DNA from: Ooceraea biroi
Taxonomy: Eukaryota > Arthropoda > Insecta > Hymenoptera > Formicidae
DNA: 64,000 nt
Assembly: GCF_003672135.1 (NCBI RefSeq)
Contig: NC_039510.1
Coordinates: 10,106,001 to 10,170,000, forward strand
Direction of reading: 5' to 3'
Positions 22,651 through 35,300 of this stretch are shown in pieces. Below the pieces are notes generated by a model, which saw only the letters and a program-made list of their open reading frames with translations, searched no databases and had not been told where the DNA came from. Made by a program: the position numbers and the translations under genes. Within the stretch, counting starts at the first letter, position 1, and each line of letters starts with the position of its first letter.

Positions 22651-25600
22651 TATATAGATACAACCACGCGGATGGTAACAGGCTGTCTCGCGAGCGACAT
22701 TAATGCGCTTCCTTGCGGATTCCAAAGGCTCGCCGTAAATTCTGTTTGAATAAATGGAAAGCTCCATTTAGAATTTCGACGAGGCCAGATGGGCCAATAG
22801 AACGTTACTTCCGGATAGAACTTTCCAACTACCCGCCGCCACTCCGTGCTTCCTGCAACGCGGTGGTGGCGGATTCTCTCTACAACGAGAAATACCACCC
22901 CGAGAAGACACCTCCGTAGGTGGCAAAGGGGGAGAGGATCCAACCTAACTCAGCTACCGTGTGGCTGTATCATAGCAATAAACATTCACCCGCAGCGCGC
23001 GAGGGCGTGAAGAAACGCGAGGAAACGCAATTGCTCTTCAGCACTCTCCTCCTTTATTTCGGTATACTCCGTTCTTCCTTCACGAACAGTGGTTGCGTCG
23101 ACTTGAGATGCTTCCAAATAACTTTTCGTTATCATACAGCAACAACTGTCGCTTTCAACACGGTATTTTTATGAGATTTATGTTACTTAATCTCGTTTCA
23201 CGTCTCACCTTTTATGCATAATATGCGTTCGTGACACATTTTAATTAAACCTATTCTAGTCATTATTATATCGAAATTGTATCTAGTTACTATCCAACTG
23301 AGGCTAACCAACAGCTAAGGTTAATTGAATATTTTTTTAATTGATACAAATTTCTGTCTAATCATTTCTTTTATGGAAAAAGAGATTCAAATGATTCGTC
23401 GCAACTTGGCAACTTGTTTTATCTTTCTTTTTAAAAAGGTAACTTTGTGGAAAGTAATATTCTTTATTTTAATTCGTAATATAATGTTGAATGACAACAG
23501 TGCACGCTGTTGAATGAATGTGTGCGATATCGCTGTAAATGCAGCTTAAATAACTAATATTACCGAATGGCGTGCAAGTTACTCGGTTAGAAGTATGCGA
23601 TTAAGTTTAGAGACACCGCCATTAGCGATAATAGGAAGGAAGGTGTTAGGAACTACGCTCGTGCAGAATCGGGTAATTATTCACCTTTTAGTAGCGAGTA
23701 AAAACTGATATAAGGGTAAGGAGTTTCTGAATGCAGCAAAGTTGGCAACATCGCGCAGTTGCAGGTACTTTAGTGCTTCCGTTTTTGTCTCGGCCGGATG
23801 CACCGGATATGTTTGCGAAGTTCCAAGTACGGAAAAAGCCTTTCTAGCACACCCTCACAAACGTGACGCTCTAGGGCTGTCCCTTTTTGGTTTCCTCAAT
23901 GTCATCTCCCATCGTTTCATGGCCAATCGACTTAAATTGCAATAACTTACATAGCTCTGCGCATCGATCTTAAGCAGAATCGTTGCAACGAGACAAAAAC
24001 AACGTTCAGTTTCATCCTGATATCATCTAGTAGATAGCTAGATTGACAGAATATTTGTTATAAACTACCTGTGTGTGTATATATGTTATACTTTGTATTT
24101 TATTAAATAGGATACTTTAAGAAACGCTACTAATATCGTTTGTTGTCTGTTTTGAAGTTATCACCTGACTCATCAACAAAACTTATTTAGCGAATAACTA
24201 TATCTATGAATTTAACTTTGAATACTATAAATGAGAAATTTATTTATTGTCACAAATGGGTAATACATACGGATTATCTTTGCATCGCTGTTTCATTGAA
24301 ATCGAAACTCATCGCAAGTACATCGATTTCAATGATCAATTCGTATGTTTGCAATCTTCGTGCGGTGCGACTTCTCGCAAACTGTATAAAAGCGATTTGC
24401 CCGCGAAAGAGTCTGGGTTTGGTATAACTTTCACGTTTATGAAGTTGGAGATACGGAAAGTTTTCCTTGCGCTGCGTGGAAGAGAGTGCGATTCCGGAGT
24501 TTGCAGAGCCTTTGTCTTCTGACAAAGTACTTTCGATGGCAATTCGAATTTTCATATTCCTCATATGGCGTATTTTTATGCGCGAAGTGAGAACATCAGG
24601 ATCGGTGCCCCACGGCGATTTGCGGCGGAAAGCAATCGCGATCTAACTCCGGCCAGCAGAGAAAACCATATCTCTTTTCTTTAGTATTTTTAAATTTCTT
24701 ATATTTATATCTCATATATATCTTGTGCTTATATTAAGTCAAGATGCCCAAGTGATCAATACTGTACAATACGTTTTATAAAATACAATCCATTCTATAA
24801 AAAAATCAAGTACGAAAGTAAAAAATAAAATTAAAGAGAAAAATTAAGAAATTTATAATTTTACAAAAAATTTAAAATTTTTAATGATATAGATACGGAG
24901 TCTTTGTTTAGCATAAGTGAGGAATTACCGTTCTATCTCCATGCGAAATATCTCGATTCCATCTGAAAGATAAGAAAAAGAAATGATCGGCAAAGTTCTC
25001 ACAAAGCAAAAGAACTGGAAACTCTTGTCTTTCCTCGATTTACATTGCAGTACGAATTTTCCTATGGAGTGAATTTTCACGTTCAAAGAAAATACGTTAG
25101 AACGATTCAATATTCTCCAAGTTCGAATACGCGCAAACGGTGACTGTAAGAGCATTCAATATATACGTTTCAACGCTCGACTTCTCTTTCAAATATTCTT
25201 TTACATTGATCGCAAATGTCACATTCGATTCCCAATAATCTTAAATAAGATTACCTTGATGGAAGAGATTACTTATTAAATATATTTGACGGACATATAT
25301 CTAAGTTTTTTGAAAGTTATATATTTACAAGAATCACATGGCAAATACTGAATAATATGATACATGTTATAAAAACATGATTGTATAATTAATTGTATTT
25401 AAATAGTAGAATTACACAAATTTTCTTTGACGTGAGATAACTTTACTAATTATTTCAATAGTTAATTACTAATATATTTTATTAATTATGTCAATATTTA
25501 ATTTAATGCTAATTATAATAATAATTTATTTTTAATATAATTCAAATAATAATTTTAACAATAGTTGCTCATATTATTTTTATTTAAAAAAGTAGAGATT

Positions 25601-26758
25601 TCGAACATATTTTACATCTTTTTTGTTTCTGTTTGAGAAAAACCATGTTATATTCGAAATATACAAAATCTTTCAGGTTCATATCGATCTTAGTGCACAG
25701 TCGCGAGCAAGATCGGCTTAACCTCTCATTACAGACCTCGTTATGTTTATGGCTTCCCATGGGTCGCGTTAGTTAGAATTAGAGAATTTACAAAGCAGTT
25801 CGTATTATCGTTGACTGCATTCAACGCACTGGAATAATTATACTTCGATGAATATCGCAGCGTCGGTCATACCGGCCTGCAAACCGACGCGGCCGAATCG
25901 CTCGCGAAGTTCGTCGACGTTAATAGTCAAACCCGTCATATTTATCGTAGTTGTTTGTCAGTATTTATGGCGCTTTGCTTCACCGATTTCCGGGAAAAGG
26001 TAATTTATTACGCGGAAACGTCGTGCCTCCCTGTTGGTGATTTCTCGATCCTGCGTTTTTACGGCGCTACGGAATATTGGAACAGCAAAATTTTGTTGGA
26101 TGAGTTGACTATATTTATTGTATCCGTTATAGATTTCTTTAATATTTTTACTTATATTTTTATTAAAGAAGATAATAAGGAAGTATAAAGTACTCCTTAT
26201 GTTTTTGATTTAGTTACCGTTAATATCAAGTTGGACAAATCTGCAGCATTTTTGTCACTTGCATTCAATTGTCATATCTATTTTCAATTCCTTTATAGTA
26301 TAAAGTTTATACCTTCCATTAATATACACATGTAAAATATACGAATCGTATGTTGTACATTTTATTTGTGTACTTCTTTAAAAGAAAATTTTTTTAAATA
26401 CCGCAATAGAGATTTTGAATTATATAATCGGAAACGACACGTGGTAACACGAACGACGCAAACTTGAGAGATGAGGGAAGCGTGCCAGGAAAGTTGCTAA
26501 GCGAGAAGTCGCGCATCTGACTGCAGCGAATCAAGTTCGCGTTCTCCACATATACAAGAGATATCACGCAAAGACGAGTCTGTGCCGAGCTGTCTCGTGC
26601 AACTTGCTGTGTCTCGTCCGTATTCGACGGTACGGTACAAAAATTTGCAAGTAAATGAACGGGACCTAAACGTTCATCTTTTCGAGCCAGTATTCGGTTG
26701 CCTCGAGTTCGAGCCAAGTAACAAAGACCGAGTTTAAACAGAACAGTGAGAAAGGAAC

Positions 26759-26782
26759 AGAGAGAGAGAGAGAGAGAGAGAG
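26759..26782. repeat. (AG)n microsatellite
   Basis: 24 bp of pure AG repeat following GGAAC. Confidence 0.95.
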
Positions 26783-27340
26783 AAGGATGATGAAATCTCC
26801 TGTCACGGCATTAATTAATCGTCCCAACTTTTAAGTAAATCCTACGACATTCCCTGTTCCCCTTTTCTCTCGCCTTTATCGTTACCATTCTGTGTGTCAG
26901 CCGCCAGCATCGTCAGACTATTCGTCATTCGGATTGCGGCGAGAGTATTTCCAAAACATAAATTTCTACTGACGGTGTGCAACTTTCGAAGAGCGCGTCG
27001 TGACCAGCGGTGACGATAAATTCTGCATCCGAGAATGCAACGCGGACAAGATTAACCGTTGCAACCGTGGAGAGATGAAATTAGGGGGATACGAAATTAT
27101 GGCCGACTTTTGGTGACACGTTAGGTAGGGACTGAAAGAGGAGGAAATTGAGTTGATCTGATTTCTGGTTCGTGAAGTTAACTCATCTATAAACTTAATT
27201 TATCTTATAAAACTGGAAAAGACAGAAACAGAATACGTCCTTAGCGTGAAATCGTGAAATAATTATAACATTATTTAATAACATTATAAATAATTATAAA
27301 TACATATTATAAATAACAGTATAATAAATACAATCCAGTA

Positions 27341-27364
27341 TTATAATAATAATTATTATTATAA
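27341..27364. repeat. 24-nt perfect AT palindrome
   Basis: TTATAATAATAATTATTATTATAA in spirit: 12-nt arms with no loop, starting TTATAATAATAA, inside an extremely AT-rich tract (27250-27380). Such palindromes are common in AT-rich DNA; cruciform potential only. Confidence 0.8.
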
Positions 27365-29260
27365 CAATAATTATAACAGAAAGTTAAAGAATTAAAGTAA
27401 TCAAGACTTGCTCTCTTTTACAGAAAATATTGAAAAATTTACTACATATTTTGAGTTATATTGAGTTGCTAAAATGGAGGAAGCTCATGTGAAAGCATTT
27501 GTCGAGGTTGAAGTATAGCATAGCCGGAATGCATGTAAAAACATGTCGACCGTCCTCCTCTTTTGAATCCACCCGCGTTACTATCGAACTATATAAGAAA
27601 CGGGGTAGGGAAGGACATTAATTTCCGGTCTCTCGTTCGCAACGGGAGCTTCGTTTTTACGGCCAGCTTTATGCCGCTCTACTCAAATAAGCTGAAAATT
27701 ATGTGCTGCGTAAGTGGAATAAGAGATTCCTCTTCCCCTTTGCGGGGTGTAGTTCATAAGGAAAGCTGAAAAGATATCGCCGTAATTTCATGCCGATATA
27801 AAGGCAGACCGAAAGAAATAGCAAGAGAGTATGCCTTGTGCAGAGGGTAATTGCATATTTCTAAAGAAAGGAATCTTATATCTCTCCACAAAAAAAGAAT
27901 TTATCATATGTTTCTTTGAAAAAAAACTCTAAATTATACCTCGATATCTTCAATTTTTTTCCTTCCATATCTTTTTTTTCAATTCTATTCTTTGTTAAAA
28001 TCATTGATTTTTCCCATGGTCGACGTAGTTGAGTGTAGCACAGTTGAATCAATTACGCACAAGTTGCATGTAACAGTGATGCTGCCTCGTGCAAAATAGG
28101 CATTGTTTCTGTGGTCAATGGTATTAATTATGTGGCTAGAGAGAGCTCACGCCCTGCAGCATGTAATTCAGCGACCGATTGAGAGGCCGTAAAGGGTCCA
28201 AGCTAAATATCCTCGTAGAAACAGTTTCCGAACTGTTAACTGGGCGGCGGAGTAATAGATATTGTCCCACTTATAGTTATCGTGTGTGCGCCACGTAGGA
28301 GTTATTGGCTCCCCCGACGACTGTAATCGCAGAAGTAGTTTCAAGGATCCGTTTTCAGCGGTCGACGCTAATAGTAACGCGATATTGAGTTTCCGTTGTA
28401 TTTACGAGTGGCGGTCTTTACCGCGAGGAAACGTAGATATTCCCGGGTCGTTAGGTTACCACGACCGCGATTCCTTGGTGCAGCATTACGCTATACTTAT
28501 ATCGACAGCGTACCAAGTGGGCTTTGCACATGGCGGTTTTGGATTAATTAGTTTTGGTTTGGCTCGTATCACATTGCTGTTACTCCGTACCAGTTCGATT
28601 AGCTCAACGAAGCTGGCAGTAATTTGCGAATTAGCTGATGTAATCTCGCGAGAGAGCAAGGATTGGATGAAAGAGAAACGTCATGTTATGGCTCAATCTG
28701 TCGATCCTGAACGAGAAACTATTTTACATTTCGCATATGCAGAAGTCACGCGTATATCTCGAAAGAGTTAGAGTTCATATTATCCATAATCCATAACGTT
28801 TATTTAAATCACGAGCATGAATATGCGCGGCTTCTTCGGGCCCTTTTATGACTCTCGTATAAAAATAGTTGATTCGTTTTAGCATCGTTTCGCATTCACT
28901 CGAATCAACGAACGCGCATGAATATTCATCAGCGTTGCATTTTTGATGTCCTATTGTGCCAATATTTTTATTTGCATGCACGTCACACATACACTAATAA
29001 TAAGTCGAAATATAATGTGAACGTTTATTACTATTGACACTTATGCAACAATAATAGCAAATAACATTTCGTTGTAGAAAGTAATAATGTTTATTATGAG
29101 TTTTGATGAATCTTATAATAGAACAAGTTATTAAATCATCTGCCTGCAAATTATCATCGCGACGCTTGTGTCATAAACCGTCTGCCGTATCGATCGGTAT
29201 ACAGAGGACCCGTTCATTCCTTTTTTCACAAGTATTCTCTATTCTACCCCGAGAACCTCG

Positions 29261-29370
29261 TTATTCAGTACGTTCTTTTAATGGCGCTTTAGCGATACAA
29301 AACATAATTTATCTTCAATGACCGTCTCGATCGTTACTGCCTCGCTATCTCGTTAATTCTCGAAGTTGAG
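29261..29370 (+). repeat. Diverged duplication flanking the transposon, copy 1
   Basis: Shares an ordered series of blocks with 32218-32336: TTATTC, TAATGGC, GCGAT, ACATAATT, CAATGA.CGTC.CGATCGTTA, and TCTCGTTAATTCTC. Gaps of 1-6 bases separate them. Weaker similarity (CAGAGGACC) extends upstream. The copies are about 2.96 kb apart, on either side of the transposon at 29703-31708, which inserted later. Confidence 0.6.
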
Positions 29371-29702
29371 TCATAAGTTAGATACAAAGGAAGGCGAAAG
29401 AAACCGAAAACCTGATAAAGATATAAAGATGATACAAAAACTAATAAAACACTGGTCACCTATCTCGGACTACGTTAATGATAATTATATTTTATAAAAT
29501 AATTTTAAACTTATTACTGGCGGAAAAATTTATTACCTAAGAGAATTATATTTTATATTTTCTTGAAATAATGAAAATAATACTATTGAGCACATTTTAA
29601 AAGATTCATAAATGGCGCGATGAAATTTAAAACGGAATTTCATCTGTAATTTTACATATCGTATAATACAGAATATATTTGCAGAAATAAAATACGCGTA
29701 TA

Positions 29703-30065
29703 CAGGGTGGTCCACTTAAATCGATCATCTTAGATATTTCACTTGTTTTTGATGATACGAAAAAATGTCTAAGGAAAAAGTTGCACCGTTCGAAGGGGCT
29801 ATCATCATAACAGAACAAAAATTTTTTCAAGGCTATTTTTTCGGAGATTCAAAGGTCAAGATAATTTTTTTAAATGTAACTACATATTTTTGTTTGCGCA
29901 ATTTTATAGCCAACATCGAGAGGAGTTCAGTGACCTGTGACAACATGACCTTTAAATGATCTTGAACGCGGGAAACAGAAAAATCAAACTTTATGCTCTT
30001 CAACACAAAAATTTATTTAAGGAGGTGTTCGAAATGATGTCCTCCGACTTCAATACATTTTCTAA
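29703..30065. repeat. Left terminal inverted repeat, DD41D element
   Basis: 363 bp, reverse complement of 31346-31708. It includes a 64-codon open frame (29765-29959) that exists in both repeats simply because they are copies. No separate gene is claimed. Confidence 0.95.
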
Positions 30066-30200
30066 GGCTCCATGGACGTTCTACTTATCGAAGCCACCTT
30101 AGATTTTCGACGGTCCAGTAGTTCATATTTCTTCTATTTACTTGTCCATGGTTAGTGAACATTGATTCATCGGTAAACACTCTCATGTTCTGGAATTCAA
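30064..30200 (-). pseudogene. Antisense fragment of a related DDE transposase
   Basis: Read on the minus strand, about 30064-30179 is homologous to transposase codons at 30794-30914, the region around the first catalytic Asp. Both read FTDES, then TNH, QVNRRNM and YW. The match is about 88% at nucleotide level with one 6-nt gap that keeps the frame. The copy carries an in-frame stop after RWLR. Because the differences are protein-like, it comes from a diverged family member rather than from this transposase. It joins the left inverted repeat through a short TAAG overlap, as an internal deletion junction would. So the left end looks like one end of an inverted, internally deleted relative. Confidence 0.85.
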
Positions 30201-30332
30201 TGGAATGTAAGATTGAAATAATTCCATACATGTATTGTGTGCGTGTGTGTATGTGTATGTAAATATTTATGATCGTGAAATGCTTTCGCAGTTCAATTCA
30301 TTTCCTGAGCTTCTCGATATCAGAGTTTAAAT

Positions 30333-31398
30333 ATGACTGATTATACGAAAGAGGAAAGAATAGAAATGCTTCTTATTTACGGTGAAAGCGGAAGAAGCTC
30401 TACAGAGGCGCAGAGAATGTACGGTCAAAGATACCCTGAAAAGCGTTTACCGTCTCGCGCTGCTTTTGACCGTCTTATTAAAACATTTCGTGAAACTGGA
30501 AGTGTTTGTTCACGTAAGAAAATGCGACCTCATTTGCAAACTAATGAACCAGCAGAAGTTACTGTTTTGGCTGCAGTGGCAAATAATCCACATATCAGTT
30601 CTCGACAAATACAAAGAAATACTGGTATTTTCAAGACAAGTGTTTTACGCATTCTTAAACGCCACTCATTTCATCCATATCACATTGCATTGCATCAAGA
30701 ACTTCATGGAAATGATTTTATTAATCGAATAGAATTTTGTCAATGGGCGCTACAACAGTTGGAGGTTAATGAATTCTTCTTCAACAGAATATTGTTTACC
30801 GATGAATCAACTTTCACTAACCATGCACAAGTAAATAGAAGAAATATGCACTATTGGTCCGTTGAAAATCCAAGGTGGCTTCGACAAGTAGAACGTCAAC
30901 GTCCATGGAGTCTTAATGTATGGTGTGGTGTTTTACACAATCGAATCATTGGCCCTTTCTTTATTGATGGTACATTAAATGGTCAAAAATATGCTGATTT
31001 TTTGTCCCAACAATTACCAAACTTATTGGAAGAGGTGCCGTTAGAAACTCATTTACAAATGTGGTATCAGCATGGTGGTTGTCCGGCTCATAACGCACGT
31101 GTTGTACGTACAGTTTTACACGAAATGTTTCCGGAACACTGGATAGGAAGAGGAGAACATATCAGTTGGCCAGCACGTTCTTCTGATTTGAATCCTTTAG
31201 ACTTTTTTGTGGGGGATGTTAAAGAACACTGTTTACAATGATGTACCAACTACACAAGAGAACATGAGAGAGCGCATTTTGAATGCATGTGCTAGTATAA
31301 ATTCAGAAATGATAGAAAGGGTAAGAGTATCATTTGTGCATCGTATTAGAAAATGTATTGAAGTCGGAGGACATCATTTCGAACACCTCCTTAAATAA
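30333..31398 (+). pseudogene. Tc1/mariner-type transposase, frameshifted and catalytically defective
   Basis: Encodes a DDE transposase for cut-and-paste movement at TA sites. The start ATG at 30333 gives the N-terminal helix-turn-helix domain (residues 1-58, YTKEERIEMLLIYGESG, DUF4817-like). A second helix-turn-helix lies near residues 75-115, and the DDE domain follows from about 150. The first Asp is D157 in FTDES. The second should stand at residue 248 in QHDG but the codon is GGT (Gly). The third is D290 in SSDLNPLDFF, giving DD41D spacing. Just after it, near 31206-31215, the frame slips by the equivalent of two missing bases, so the main frame stops at 31241. The remaining C-terminus (WGMLKNTVY to FEHLLK) lies in another frame and ends at 31398, its TAA inside an AATAAA. 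An uninterrupted protein would be about 355 residues, normal for the superfamily. Both defects point to a non-autonomous copy. Confidence 0.93.
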
Positions 31399-31708
31399 AT
31401 TTTTGTGTTGAAGAGCATAAAGTTTGATTTTTCTGTTTCCCGCGTTCAAGATCATTTAAAGGTCATGTTGTCACAGGTCACTGAACTCCTCTCGATGTTG
31501 GCTATAAAATTGCGCAAACAAAAATATGTAGTTACATTTAAAAAAATTATTTTGACCTTTGAATCTCCGAAAAAATAGCCTTGAAAAAATTTTTGTTCTG
31601 TTATGATGATAGCCCCTTCGAACGGTGCAACTTTTTCCTTAGACATTTTTTCGTATCATCAAAAACAAGTGAAATATCTAAGATGATCGATTTAAGTGGA
31701 CCACCCTG
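31346..31708. repeat. Right terminal inverted repeat, DD41D element
   Basis: 363 bp, near-identical to the reverse complement of 29703-30065. It overlaps the 3' end of the transposase reading frame and includes the overlapping stop codon and AATAAA at 31394-31399. Confidence 0.95.
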
Positions 31709-31710
31709 TA

Positions 31711-32217
31711 TATACAAAATACATATCAGAATACATGCATTTGTTAGAATATAGAGCACGTGAAATACGATCTACTGCAAATTACTGGCCATCTAAAACG
31801 TGCTTTCCGAGACTATCAGTTAAAACAAAATAACATGCCTTTAAATTAGAAGATTTCTGTTACAGCTTGGTCCGCAATGATCAGTTAAAGAATTTAACAA
31901 CATACATTTTTTATGGTAATATCACGATAAAATTGAGCACGTAATGAGAAGATATAGAAGAAAAGAAGAAGATAAGGATATAATTGAGCTCCGAATAAAT
32001 AGAGAAATAATGCGGAATAAAAATAACGAGCATGCATTCGACTCGAGGTATGTTCCGATATCGCGATGACAATCTAATTGTAAGCTGCAGTAGTCTCGCG
32101 TCTCTCTTCTTTCCGATATGCCACGATCTCCTGGAACACCGTGCGCGTTCTTTGGTCTTGGCGTTACCAGAGGACCAGCCATCAAGACATCTTCTCTCTC
32201 GCCTTTATCACTACCGC
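31711..32217. other. Non-coding stretch right of the transposon
   Basis: AT-rich up to about 32030, then mixed. No gene recognised. Confidence 0.5.
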
Positions 32218-32336
32218 TTATTCGATAGTTCTCTTCCTAATGGCATTGCGATCATTTGGAACATAATTCAGTCCCAATGATCGTCCCGATCGTTAATGTC
32301 CCGCTTCCGCGGTCTCGTTAATTCTCCTGCCTGAGC
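32218..32336 (+). repeat. Diverged duplication flanking the transposon, copy 2
   Basis: Second copy of the block series at 29261-29370, same orientation, with the strongest shared parts CGATCGTTA and TCTCGTTAATTCTC. A CpG-rich segment follows (32340-32580). Confidence 0.6.
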
Positions 32337-35300
32337 CTTTATACGGCGCGTGTATAGGTGCGAGGAGGGTGATGGTGGAATTGCGGCGTGTGGCACGGCG
32401 GAGACGTCGTCCGTGTGGGAGGGCGGGCGGGTTACCAGAGAGAGAGATAGTCACTATCAATTTTCCTCTAATGGGAGTGCAGCACCGTAACGAGGTCGTA
32501 CGAGAGGACCGGGGGAGAGTGTCGCGAGCGATCGCACTCGCGGTAACGAACTCACGACACATTGTGTCACCGACATTAATGACGTAACGAGAGAATCGAC
32601 AGACGCTCTAGCTTCGGAATTTTCCGGAAATTTGTCAGGTGACCTCAAAGACTTTCAACGCGCGTAACGAGTGCACATAATTCGATTAACATACATACTC
32701 CAAATATTATAGTCTTGCACGCATGGAAACTTGCGCCAGAACTCAAGGCAATGCGTGTCCTTTGACGGGCGCGCATTGTCACGGGGATGCAAATGCGCGT
32801 GTTTATCACGCATTACGATGCGGGATCTCCGTATTTGCGTTGCGGCTGGTATCAAGACGCATCGTGTCGCTGTAATATACGAATCCATGTGTTTACCCTA
32901 TCCCGAGCCGCGGTCGGTATCACAGACGACGGATTGTGGGATTGGAAGCTACCACTGAATCATTGACTTACTGCGTTCAAACGCGCTTTTGCGCGGCGAA
33001 ACATGCGCTTTTGCAGCTGCACGCTCGCTGCACTTGAAGAGCCCGATAAACAAAGTCTCACACAGAGTTGCGCATTCTAACGTATTACTGTTTAATTAAA
33101 TCGTCAAAAGAGACCAGTGCGTCTCTTGAAAATTTCGTGCGTTGGAACTTTGTGTGTGTACTACGTAATAATTATATTAGAATGATTTTGAGCTTGTTGA
33201 TGAAACAGATATTAATTATCTTGCATTTTCTATCTAGATTCAGAAAATGAATTTAGTTGATATTTGTGAATTATTTTTGCAGGAAATATGTCACTACCAT
33301 GTATAAACGAGAAAAATGAAAAATTGTCAATTTCGCACGTGATTTATGGAAACCTCTTTCTCTCTCTCTCTCTCTTCTCCCCCCGCCTCTCTCTCTCTCT
33401 CTCTCACTCTCTCTCTTTGTTCAACATTGGTCGAACGGTCATATCGTTCAACGTAAATACATCTCATGAATATGCATACGCGCTTCATACGCATTCCCTA
33501 ATTATCGCATACACAATTTTGCTAATCGATACCATCGAGCTGTTGTAACGCAAAAACATTGCATTATATTCGCGTGAACGTGATCCTATTAGCGTGTGCA
33601 AATCAGTTTAACAATTTCGCAGTAGTCTATTTCAAAAAGCTGCGAGAAATAGATTAGCGTACATATGAGATATTTTTGAAAATAATTTTTCGATGTATTA
33701 AAGTGAAAATTATCGTGAAAACTGCAAGAGAATACAAGAGCTAATGTCTTCCTCGCCACTAGTAATTGGTTACTGCGGCTCGCCGACGCCGCGCAAAATT
33801 TCTAATTTCATCTCTGTCATCGCGGAACGCTCCTCCGAGTTGTCCTCGACTTTTCTCCGAATTAACGAAGAAATTTTCGCAACTCTTTCCGCGCTCCCAG
33901 TTGGCGGGGAGGACGAGTCGCGATGAGAAAGGAGGGCATCGCCACCCGTCCACCCCCGCTGTGGATGAAGTGTCGGCTAATGGCGATAAGCCGTCCGCCG
34001 GAAACGAGCATTTCTGCGGGAAGTTGGCGAGTTCAGCGTTTTCATCCATATCCCTCGCGCGTACGGAGGGAAAGAGAGAGAGAAAATGCGATCTAAAAAA
34101 GGGGTAAAAACGAGGCACAGGGAATGAGAGATTTTGACGAGGTAGCTGAAAACTCGCGGTGGGGAAAATTTTCTGTACGCGCTCGATGATGCTTTTTCAT
34201 CGGTCGGGTTTCCTCTGCCGTGAAGTTCGCCGACGCGTAATTCAGATCTTACGGCTCCCGTTGTTTTAAGTTTCATAACGGTTTTTACGACCGTCCGGCA
34301 AGAACGAATTCTCGGAGCTACCGGCGCGGATAGCTCGGCGAATATCGGAGGATAAGTGAGGCCAACGCGAGAGCGGGAATAGCCGTTCCGTTTTGATGTG
34401 TAGGAATTCCGTACGAGGATGGTTCCACATTTTCTCGAAAATGGTAAAAGCGTCGGAAGCCGGCGGTTTTCAAGTTTGTAGGGTAAACATATTGCGCTCC
34501 CATAAAGGCGGCTATAACATTCGAAATTTCTTCAGACACTCCAATGTTGCAGATGTCACATGGATATAATATATATGTAATGAAAGACAATAAAAAAGAA
34601 AAGGGAACAGCGGGGCATGCGTACATACATCTCAATAAAAATCTGAAACATCGTCGTGTCAGAGTACGACCTAAGTTTCGCGTTTTGATTGCGTCTTATT
34701 TCTTCTTGGCGGCGTGACTTTATTGCCAGCACGTACGGTACACGATGTTCGATGACGTGACATTTGGGAAACTTGTGAAAGAAATTACACCTGTGTCGCG
34801 CAATAACGCGAAACTCCTCTTTCGACAAGTTTCCACAGGGGCGTGCTGGCATTCTCCGAAAACTCATCGAGATAAGTGGTACGCTTCGATGTGATTGCCA
34901 ACATTGCTGGAGAATTAACGCCCGTAAAAAAAATCCTGAAGGAACGCCATATTAACGGAAAAGTCATTAAAGCTGTGATTTATCATAAAATTCGAGGGCC
35001 ATGTCGCTGAAAAATTTATATAGCGCAGAGTTGGTAGGAATTTACGAATATTGTAGAAGATATTTAATTAATGTACCATTTCTCCATCAATATCCGTTAA
35101 TCATACCAGCTTAATTTAATGATTAAATTTTCAAATCATTTATTTAAAAACAATTATTTGGAATGCTGTTTGCAATTAAAATCATTCGCGAGTACAGCAT
35201 ATTTCTGGATGTGATAATATTTAATCGGTATATTTATCTCAACATTTAATTTCATATGTCTGTTTCATGAAATTTGAGATAGACTATGCATTTTATTAAA

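Larger units (their letters stand above)
22651..29260. other. Non-coding stretch with AT-rich blocks
   Basis: Holds strongly AT-rich blocks (24660-24890, 25250-25600, 27230-27380), the (AG)n run at 26759-26782 and the 24-nt palindrome at 27341-27364. The 161-codon open frame at 28286-28771 has no domain I recognise and lacks a splice context. No RNA gene or transposon found. Confidence 0.5.
29703..31708 (+). mobile_element. DD41D Tc1/mariner-like transposon with 363-bp inverted repeats
   Basis: A 2006-bp element bounded by TA on each side (29701-29702, 31709-31710). It begins CAGGGTGGTCCACTTAAA and ends with the reverse complement. The inverted repeats (29703-30065 and 31346-31708) are 363 bp and almost identical; I saw one substitution. 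This suggests recent insertion or repeat homogenisation. The right repeat contains the last 17 codons of the transposase, its stop and an AATAAA poly(A) signal. The left repeat carries the mirror image of these. Between the left repeat and the transposase start lies an antisense fragment of a related transposase (30064-30200). The encoded transposase is defective. Confidence 0.95.

Noticed and set aside
28286..28771. 161-codon open frame
   Set aside because: No recognisable motif, no flanking splice sites of quality, and no similar sequence in the window.
29765..31646. Identical 64-residue open frames at 29765-29959 (+) and 31452-31646 (-)
   Set aside because: They are the same stretch of the two inverted repeats of one transposon. 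Identity reflects the repeat, not a conserved gene.
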